A stretch of DNA of 64,000 nt from Rikenellaceae bacterium (GTDB taxonomy: Bacteria; Bacteroidota; Bacteroidia; Bacteroidales; Rikenellaceae): contig JAGBFQ010000033.1 in assembly GCA_017936385.1 (NCBI GenBank), positions 61,076 to 125,075 of the forward strand, read 5' to 3'. Of this stretch, positions 43,035 to 48,910 are shown in pieces. The notes beneath the pieces were generated by a model. The model was not told the origin of the DNA. It saw only the letters and a list, made by a program, of their open reading frames with translations, and did not search any database. Each line of letters opens with the position of its first letter. The first letter of the stretch is position 1. A program made the position numbers and the translations under genes.

Positions 43035-43337
43035 ATGAAGAAAATAGTTTACTTATTAGGTTTCTTGATACTTACCACATCTGTTATTACATTAACTTCG
43101 TGCAGTTGGGCTGAACGGGCTTTGAGTAAAGCTTATTATATAGATGTAGATTTGGATGATGATGGAGATTATGGCGATAGAGGCGGAGAATACAATCCGT
43201 CATTTCGAGGTGGCTCATACAAGTCTTGTAATATTAGAAAACATAAATGTAGTCGTGGAGTAGACCGTAACTCTGATGGGTGGTGTGATAATTGTGAAGA
43301 TAATGGATATTACTGTAGCATGGCAAAGCATCATTAG
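43035..43337 (+). CDS. Small cysteine-rich lipoprotein
   Basis: A 100-aa protein not recognised. The lipobox is VITLTSC (Cys23). The mature part has an acidic strip (DVDLDDDGDYGDRGGEYNP) and a C-terminal cysteine-rich block (CNIRKHKCSRGVDRNSDGWCDNCEDNGYYC). This contains DRNSDGWCDNC, a thrombospondin type-3/EF-hand-like Ca-binding loop with added Cys. It should be extracytoplasmic. Composition is more A+T-rich than the housekeeping genes around it. Rod RNA A precedes it. Confidence 0.72.
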   Translation: MKKIVYLLGFLILTTSVITLTSCSWAERALSKAYYIDVDLDDDGDYGDRGGEYNPSFRGGSYKSCNIRKHKCSRGVDRNSDGWCDNCEDNGYYCSMAKHH

Positions 43338-43409
43338 TTAGATGAGTAATAGCACTACTAATATAGATGTAATTCAAGTAGCAGTCTAATAAGTCTAAAA
43401 AAATGAAAA

Positions 43410-43443
43410 TCACCCCTGTCGGAACTATTTCTGATGGGGGTGA
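43410..43443 (-). terminator. Terminator of the lipocalin gene
   Basis: TCACCCC (43410-43416) pairs with GGGGTGA (43437-43443); on the minus strand TTTTCATTTTTTT follows. Confidence 0.7.
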
Positions 43444-43484
43444 AATCGTGAGAAATTGAATTTGTTAGACAGACTCAGTTCGTA

Positions 43485-44033
43485 TTAATGTTGCTTGACC
43501 CAAATCAGCAGGTCGGTGTCGTAGCCGCGAGTTTCGGCTTTCTCGACAATCTCGTTCAGAATCTCGGAGGGCAGTTGAGGTGTACGCGACAGAATCCACA
43601 GATACTTGTCCGAGTCGCTCCCGACAAGTGCGTACGAATAGTCCGGAGCCAGCTCCAGAACCTTGTAGGGCGACCAAAAGTTCAAGAAAAATGTCACCTC
43701 CAACTCCCCGGGACGACCAGCAATGGTGCGAGCACGTCCGCGGCTTTGACGAAACTTGCCGCGTCGCGTGTTGTAACCGCTGTTTAGAACCTCAACCGTG
43801 CCGTCGGGCAGAAGTTTGTAGCCTGCCGTGACGAGTTCCATGTTGCGCTCGAACGGGTGGTCGAACCGAGCAATCTCGTACCACGTGCCCATATATCGCT
43901 CAATATCGAGGGTGTCGATGGTCGAGGTGTCGAGCGTGTTTTGTGCATCGCGCCCGCGAGCAAACAGAGTGCCGATGGCCGTAATGAGCAGTGCGCACAA
44001 GGCCGATGTCCAGAGTAGAAAAGTCTTGTTCAT
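43485..44033 (-). CDS. Lipocalin family protein (Blc/apolipoprotein D-like)
   Basis: A 182-aa lipocalin. An N-terminal hydrophobic segment (FLLWTSALCALLITAIGTLFA) exports or anchors it. The signature GxW is YMGTWYEIARFDHPFERNM, followed by VTAGYKLLPDGTVEVLNSGYN and the C-terminal YLWILSRTPQLPSEILNEIVEKAETRGYDTDLL, as in bacterial lipocalin Blc. It binds lysolipids or other hydrophobic ligands in characterised relatives. A terminator hairpin separates it from the TonB receptor gene upstream. Confidence 0.92.
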   Translation of the reverse strand: MNKTFLLWTSALCALLITAIGTLFARGRDAQNTLDTSTIDTLDIERYMGTWYEIARFDHPFERNMELVTAGYKLLPDGTVEVLNSGYNTRRGKFRQSRGRARTIAGRPGELEVTFFLNFWSPYKVLELAPDYSYALVGSDSDKYLWILSRTPQLPSEILNEIVEKAETRGYDTDLLIWVKQH

Positions 44034-44092
44034 AGCGTTTCGAAATTTTGCACTACTCGACGCATATTCCGTGCCATACGACCTTAACAAAA

Positions 44093-44126
44093 TGGGGCTG
44101 CCCAACAAACTTGTTGGACAACCCCT
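44093..44126 (-). terminator. Terminator after the TonB-dependent receptor
   Basis: Minus-strand GGGGTTGTCCAACAA pairs with TTGTTGGGCAGCCCC (44094-44125) and is followed by ATTTTG, between the receptor and the lipocalin gene. Confidence 0.65.
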
Positions 44127-44162
44127 TCTTTGCTGTGCGGGCGGATGGTGGGCGGCGCGTGG

Positions 44163-46388
44163 TTAGAACTTCAGCGACACGCTGCCCGTTAGGTTGAATC
44201 CCGCTTGGGGGAAGTAGTAGGCACTCTCGTAACGCGTGCCGCCAACCATCATGCTGCTGCCGTATCCGTTGCTCACGTACTTGGTGTCGAATAGGTTGCA
44301 CAGAGCCAGACCGAAGTCAATCGAGCGCATCGAACGCAATGGCAGCGAGTACGACAGGTAGAGGTTGCTCACACAGTAGCGCGGCAGGGTGAGTTCCTCG
44401 CGGCCACTGTTCGAAAGGTACTGTTTGCTGACATACTGCGTGTTGAGCGAGGCACCAAAGCCACGATACGTGAAGCGGAACACCAGACCGGCCATAGCAC
44501 TCGGCGAGAATGCCAGCGGTGCCGACTCAATGTGGTTGGCCGTTTGGGTGTAGAGGTCATTCCAATCGGCGTCGTAGTCGCTCAGGTACTCCGTGTAGTC
44601 GAGCACGCGGTTGCGGCTCAAGGTTGTGTAGGCGCGCACGCCGAACCACTCCAACGGCTGATAATCAACACTCAACTCGACGCCCGTGCGATAACTGCGC
44701 GGAACGTTGGTAATCATCATCTCGCCAATGTCGTTGACCTCACCCGTTTGGACGAGTTGGTTGCGGTAGCCCATGAAGTAGAGGTTGGCCTCGCCGCGAA
44801 CCACGCCATAATCGAGTTTGTAACCCAGCTCGATGTCGAGCATATTTTCAGGCAGGGGATTTTCGTTCGGACGCGCGTCGGTAAAGCAGTTGCGGGTGGG
44901 CTCCTTGCTGACAATAGCACCGCTCAAGTAGAGCTGATTCGAGCGGTCAACCTGCCAATAGACACCCAACTTGGGGTTGATGAAGTGGTAGGTGCGATTA
45001 ACATCAAGCGCCTGCATCTTGCCCGCATTCCAATCGTAGTTGTCGTTGGCTCCGTTGATGCGGTGGCGCACCACGCGATACTGCAAGTCGGCATAGAGAT
45101 TCACACCGCGGGCAACAGTCCAATCGGCTCTGGCAAAGATGTTCGCATCGTGCTTGGACGAGGTGTTGTGATAGTATTCGTGCTCGGTCGAGAGGTCACC
45201 CACATAGTTCTTGACCCACAGTACACGTCCGAAGTGGTCGCCCGAGTATAGGTTCCACGCTCCGCCAATGGTTGCCTCGAGAACCTTGCCCACGTAGCGG
45301 GCCGAAGCTACCACGCCGCCAAAATCGTTCCACATGGCCTTCTTGCGCACAAGGTCGCTCTTGGAAATGGTCGCCCCGTCGATAGTGTAGGGTGCAAGAC
45401 CATACTCCGACAGCGTGCGACTACCCTTATACTCCTGATAGTAACCATCACCTCGGGTGTAGTGTCCCGTCAGGTTGAGTTTCCAGTGGTTGCCCACGAG
45501 TTGCTCGATGATAATCTGGTTGTTCAGTTGACGATAGTTGTCCGTCTGGTCGGGATAGTAGCTCACCGTGCCGTCGTCGTGCCAAATCTCACCACACGAG
45601 TTGTAGGTGCGATTGGTGGCCATCTCCTCGGCGGTGAGTCCGTTCCACGCCATATAGGTGCGCTGCTTGCCACCAAACGACACGGCTTTGACCGAAGTTG
45701 TGCGACCATAGTAGGCCACCTGCGCAAAATAACTTTGCATAGCACTCGACGCTCGGTCGATATAGCCATCGGAGCCGACATTGGTCACACGACCCGAAAT
45801 GGCCCACTTGCCATTGATGAGTCCCGTGCCGAGGGCAATACTCTCGCGGTGGGTGTTGAACGAGCCATAGACACCCGTAACCTCACCATAAGGCTCAATA
45901 CCCGCGCCCGCAGTCGACATATTGATGCTTCCGCCAAACGCTCCCGCGCCATTGGTCGAGGTGCCCGCACCACGCTGAATCTGTACCGAACCCATCATTG
46001 ACGCGAGGTCGGGGGTGTTGACCCAATAGAGCGCGTGCGACTCGGGGTCGTTCATCGGCACGCCGTTGGTTGTCACATTGATTCGTGTTGCGTCCGTACC
46101 TCGGATTCGGATGTAGGTGTAACCCGTGCCGTTGCCCGCATCGGATGTTGCAATCACCGAAGGCGTGCCCGACAGAAGGAAAGGCATGTCCTGAACGAAG
46201 TACTCCGAGGTCAGCTGCTCGGATGAGAGATGTGTGTAAGCCACGGGCGTAGTAGCCGTAGCCGTCGAAGAACCAACCGTCACCTGTTCAAGTGCGACGG
46301 TTTTCACAGAGTCCGCCTCTGCTGCGCGCACTGCGCCACCCCAAACAAGTAGTAGCGCAGTAGCAATAGTTTTCACTTTTGCATACAT
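44163..46388 (-). CDS. TonB-dependent outer-membrane receptor, probably for thiamine
   Basis: A 741-aa outer-membrane receptor: signal peptide (VKTIATALLLVWGGAVRAAEA), a TonB-box-like segment, the plug domain (VAYTHLSSEQLTSEYFVQDMPFLLSGTPSVIATSDAGNG, RIRGTDATRINVTTNGVPMNDPESH, SVQIQRGAGTSTNGAGAFGGSINMST) and a ~22-stranded barrel ending in Phe. A TPP riboswitch lies directly in its 5' leader, which strongly suggests uptake of thiamine or its phosphates. The Bacteroides thiamine receptor is controlled the same way. The start at 46388 gives MYAKVKTIATAL. Confidence 0.9.
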   Translation of the reverse strand: MYAKVKTIATALLLVWGGAVRAAEADSVKTVALEQVTVGSSTATATTPVAYTHLSSEQLTSEYFVQDMPFLLSGTPSVIATSDAGNGTGYTYIRIRGTDATRINVTTNGVPMNDPESHALYWVNTPDLASMMGSVQIQRGAGTSTNGAGAFGGSINMSTAGAGIEPYGEVTGVYGSFNTHRESIALGTGLINGKWAISGRVTNVGSDGYIDRASSAMQSYFAQVAYYGRTTSVKAVSFGGKQRTYMAWNGLTAEEMATNRTYNSCGEIWHDDGTVSYYPDQTDNYRQLNNQIIIEQLVGNHWKLNLTGHYTRGDGYYQEYKGSRTLSEYGLAPYTIDGATISKSDLVRKKAMWNDFGGVVASARYVGKVLEATIGGAWNLYSGDHFGRVLWVKNYVGDLSTEHEYYHNTSSKHDANIFARADWTVARGVNLYADLQYRVVRHRINGANDNYDWNAGKMQALDVNRTYHFINPKLGVYWQVDRSNQLYLSGAIVSKEPTRNCFTDARPNENPLPENMLDIELGYKLDYGVVRGEANLYFMGYRNQLVQTGEVNDIGEMMITNVPRSYRTGVELSVDYQPLEWFGVRAYTTLSRNRVLDYTEYLSDYDADWNDLYTQTANHIESAPLAFSPSAMAGLVFRFTYRGFGASLNTQYVSKQYLSNSGREELTLPRYCVSNLYLSYSLPLRSMRSIDFGLALCNLFDTKYVSNGYGSSMMVGGTRYESAYYFPQAGFNLTGSVSLKF

Positions 46389-46429
46389 AGCGTTAAAAAT
46401 TAATACGTTTTGGGGTGTACAATAAGATA

Positions 46430-46519
46430 TATTTGATATTCCCTTCGTCGGCATTATCCGCATCAGGTTCAATGGGTATAATCTCAGCCGCCCGCACGTG
46501 GACGGCACCCCTTATCGGC
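46430..46519 (-). promoter_or_regulatory. TPP (THI-box) riboswitch
   Basis: On the minus strand GATAAGGGGTGCCGTCC, GCGGCTGAGATTATACCC, TTGAACCTGATGCGGATAAT and GCCGACGAAGGGAA follow in order. These are the conserved TPP aptamer blocks (GGGGTGCC; CTGAGA; ACCC; GAACCTGAT; AATGCC; GAAGGGA). It should switch off the receptor gene when thiamine pyrophosphate is plentiful. Confidence 0.95.
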
Positions 46520-46521
46520 AG

Positions 46522-46551
46522 CAAAGATAGCTATTGCACTTGGAAAAACAA
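46522..46551 (-). promoter_or_regulatory. Promoter of the TPP riboswitch-receptor transcript
   Basis: TATCTTTG (46529-46522) with TTG (46551-46549) 19 bp upstream on the minus strand; transcription would start just before the aptamer. Confidence 0.75.
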
Positions 46552-46597
46552 TGGTTTGCCGTCGTTTTTTGAAACGAAGAGGAGAATGATGTGTGGC

Positions 46598-46627
46598 TTG
46601 TATATTCAAAAAACATTTGTATCTTTG
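46598..46627 (+). promoter_or_regulatory. Promoter of rod RNA B
   Basis: TTG (46598-46600), 19 bp, TATCTTTG (46620-46627). A short frame M-N-R-stop (46652-46663) in the same CCTATGAA context as in copy A follows. Confidence 0.7.
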
Positions 46628-46685
46628 CAAAAATCATAAGAATAGTTGCCTATGAATAGATAACAAATAAAGGACATATAAACAT

Positions 46686-46860
46686 AAAAAGCGTTAGCTT
46701 ATTTCGGGATTCTGAAACTTCCACATTATTAACAGTCCCCAAGGAATAAAGTTTGACGCTCACACTGTTTGTACGGTGTGGGCTTTATTCCATTTTGGGG
46801 GACAAGGTTGTGGAAGACCGCAGAATCCCAATCAAGCGAATGAAAGTCCGCACTTTTTTT
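46686..46860 (+). ncRNA. Rod-shaped structured RNA element, copy B
   Basis: Second member of the rod family. AAAAAG (46686-46691) can pair with CTTTTT (46853-46858); GGGATTCTG (46706-46714) with CAGAATCCC (46821-46829); CTTCCAC (46718-46724) with GTGGAAG (46810-46816); GTCCCCAA (46735-46742) with TTGGGG-G-AC (46795-46803); GGAATAAAG (46743-46751) with CTTTATTCC (46783-46791). The apex is GCTCACACTG with CGGTGTGGGC. It keeps AAACTTC/GAAGACC and the GCTCAC/GTGGGC apex of copy A. It ends in T7, 68 nt before a lipoprotein gene. Confidence 0.75.
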
Positions 46861-46927
46861 GTTGTCCCCCCCCGATTCGGGCTTTGACTTTAATATTTTT
46901 ATTTTTTAAAAACATAAGAAACGAACG

Positions 46928-47419
46928 ATGAAAAAATTTTTTTACACACTTATTTACTCTTTGATGGTGATTGCTCTACCTTCGTGTAATTTCGATAAAA
47001 ACGAGAAGGATGGAAGTGGTGAATTGACCACATCTCAACTGATTATAGGCTCATGGAAAACCGATAAATATGAATGGACGGAATTAGTAAATGGTAAGGT
47101 GCAGGAGTCTGGAACGGTATATTTCGACGATAATGATTATATGCTGTGGACCTATCGTGCAGATGGCTCATTTGTTGATATGACCATCGAAGAGGGAGTG
47201 GCTTATAAATACAAAGGCACTTGGGTAGCGACCTCTTCAAAATTGTTTATGACTTATGAGGAAGAACTACTTGGTGAAAAAATGGAATGGAGTGAAAATT
47301 ACAAAATTTCTTCTGTTAATAGAACTAAGTTTGTGATTGAATTTATCGACACCGAATTGGATGAAGATGGTACTAAATATGAATATATAACTGAGTATAC
47401 CTTTACCAAGCAAGAGTAA
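46928..47419 (+). CDS. Lipocalin-like small lipoprotein
   Basis: A 163-aa lipoprotein (MVIALPSC, Cys20). After an acidic linker the sequence LIIGSWKTDKYEWTEL, DDNDYMLWTYRADGSFVDMT, YKYKGTWVATSSKLFMTYEE and YKISSVNRTKFVIEFIDTE gives the beta pattern of Bacteroidales lipocalin-like (GxW ... TW) lipoproteins. The ligand and role are unknown. It is A+T-rich. It has rod RNA B in the region upstream and no separate TAnnTTTG box nearer. Confidence 0.78.
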   Translation: MKKFFYTLIYSLMVIALPSCNFDKNEKDGSGELTTSQLIIGSWKTDKYEWTELVNGKVQESGTVYFDDNDYMLWTYRADGSFVDMTIEEGVAYKYKGTWVATSSKLFMTYEEELLGEKMEWSENYKISSVNRTKFVIEFIDTELDEDGTKYEYITEYTFTKQE

Positions 47420-47430
47420 AAAAACAAAAC

Positions 47431-47458
47431 GGGGATTGTCGTTTTGCAGACAATCCCC
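47431..47458 (+). terminator. Intergenic hairpin between two lipoprotein genes
   Basis: GGGGATTGTC (47431-47440) and GACAATCCCC (47449-47458) form a perfect 10-bp stem but only ATTATTT follows, so termination may be partial and the next gene may be read through. Confidence 0.5.
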
Positions 47459-47473
47459 ATTATTTGCAGTCCT

Positions 47474-48166
47474 ATGAGAAAAGTTGTGGTGAAAATGTTG
47501 GCAATTATGTTGCCTGTGGTTGGGAGTTATGGTTGCAGTCCCGATATCCTGGTCCCATCCTTGCCTCAAATCGACGACTCGGTTTCTGTTATTATACCTT
47601 CGGATACCATGCCTGAAATAAGTATTGGAGGTAAAGACGAAATAATGCGGGATTCAATACAATCTGTAGGAAAGGACAAAATAACATTGCCAGGATTTTT
47701 AAATCCAACGCCCATCCCCAAGCCGATAAATAAGCCCAGTGTGGGTGACCGCCCGAATGGGACTGGTAATCCGACGATTGAAGTTCCTGTAGTGGCGGGT
47801 GTTTGGAGAGCTACTAACTATATCACAGAATTGTGTAATGAACAAGATACAGTGCGGATGGACAGCGTATCTTTTGCAATATCAGACTCTTTAATATTAC
47901 AGTTAAATGAAGATTCGTCTTTTGTTATCAATTATTGGATAACCGATAGAGGGCGTAATGTCGAGGGTTGTTGGGAGTGTTTTTCGTTAGAACAACTTGT
48001 AATGGTGTTTGATTCGGGTCAAGGATGGAGCGAAACTTATATCTTTGAAATTGGCGGTTTTGATGAAAATACTTTGATATTGTTGCTTGTTGAACCTCAA
48101 ATGGTAGGTAGTACATGTCTGTGTGTGCATACTATAAGATTTGTGCGTGATACCTTGATTACATAA
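47474..48166 (+). CDS. Lipoprotein of unknown function
   Basis: A 230-aa protein with the signal MRKVVVKMLAIMLPVVGSYGC (Cys21). A long Pro/Ser/Asp-rich linker (~22-110, including NPTPIPKPINKPSVGDRPN) precedes a C-terminal beta domain: VAGVWRATNYITELCN, VSFAISDSLILQLNEDSSFVINYWI, VEGCWECFSLEQLVMVFDS and TCLCVHTIRFVRDTLIT. This resembles the lipocalin-like domain of the gene before it. No relative with a known role is recognised. Its stop is followed by ~240 bp with no gene. Confidence 0.7.
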   Translation: MRKVVVKMLAIMLPVVGSYGCSPDILVPSLPQIDDSVSVIIPSDTMPEISIGGKDEIMRDSIQSVGKDKITLPGFLNPTPIPKPINKPSVGDRPNGTGNPTIEVPVVAGVWRATNYITELCNEQDTVRMDSVSFAISDSLILQLNEDSSFVINYWITDRGRNVEGCWECFSLEQLVMVFDSGQGWSETYIFEIGGFDENTLILLLVEPQMVGSTCLCVHTIRFVRDTLIT

Positions 48167-48392
48167 AAATAAGTCGAAAAGAGAATGAAGGCATGAAAAA
48201 TGAATGAGCTGTATGATTGTCAAAAAAGTGTGATGGAAAATTAAATCCTTGTAATTTTATGTCCATTATAGTTTCCACGCGCAGCTATCTGTCAATCCGA
48301 CATGGTTGTGCTTTTTTTGCAGGATGTGGGAGTGGCGAAAATAATGTTTCCGTGGGCTTTTTGTACTTTTTTTTGATTTTTTTGGTCGAAAA

Positions 48393-48424
48393 TTTGCAGG
48401 ATTCAAAAAAGTGCTATATATTTG
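48393..48424 (+). promoter_or_regulatory. tRNA-Glu promoter
   Basis: TTTG (48393-48396), 20 bp, TATATTTG (48417-48424). The transcript would begin with a GTGAATCA/TGATTCAC hairpin (48429-48451) before the tRNA. Confidence 0.75.
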
Positions 48425-48490
48425 CAGCGTGAATCAGAGGAAATGATTCACGGGGGGAGGATGAGTTCCAAGAAAGTCCCCAAACATAAT

Positions 48491-48562
48491 GGTCGATTCA
48501 TCTAAGGGCTAGGATACCTGCCTCTCACGCAGGACATAGGGGTTCGAATCCCCTATCGACTA
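48491..48562 (+). tRNA. tRNA-Glu (CTC)
   Basis: Acceptor GGTCGAT/ATCGACT (first pair G-U), anticodon stem CCTGC/GCAGG with loop CTCTCAC (anticodon CTC), T-arm AGGGGTTCGAATCCCCT, discriminator A. CCA is not encoded. Confidence 0.93.
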
Positions 48563-48571
48563 CAAAAGACG

Positions 48572-48613
48572 CGATGTGAGAAACTGTAAATCAGAAACTT
48601 ACATCGCTTTTCT
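48572..48613 (+). terminator. tRNA-Glu terminator
   Basis: GCGATGT and ACATCGC form a 7-bp stem with a long loop, followed by TTTTCTTTTTC. The following ~300 bp hold no gene with support; a 40-codon frame at 48749-48871 is not convincing. Confidence 0.65.
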
Positions 48614-48910
48614 TTTTCTCATCACCCAAATTTTCACCCAAAAAATCAAAGTACCAAATAACTCACTAGCATTAACATAAAAAAGATAGGAAATTGTTGT
48701 ACACCTTAAGCATATTAATATAATTTATTTACTAATTAATATTGGATTATGTTGCGTCGAGGAATATTTGCGGTGTGCGTATTGATTGGATTACACATCG
48801 ATTGGATATATGCCTCCCAGACAATGGCAAAAGTTGAGACAGAGTGTGCACTCCCTATTTTAAAGGCTTAAGTGTAAACTGAGATAAATTACAACAAAAA
48901 CCATACGACA

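Noticed and set aside
48749..48871. 40-codon frame beginning MLRRGIFAVCVLIG before the metallophosphoesterase gene
   Set aside because: Hydrophobic start is suggestive of a signal or small membrane peptide, but it is too short and unsupported to call.
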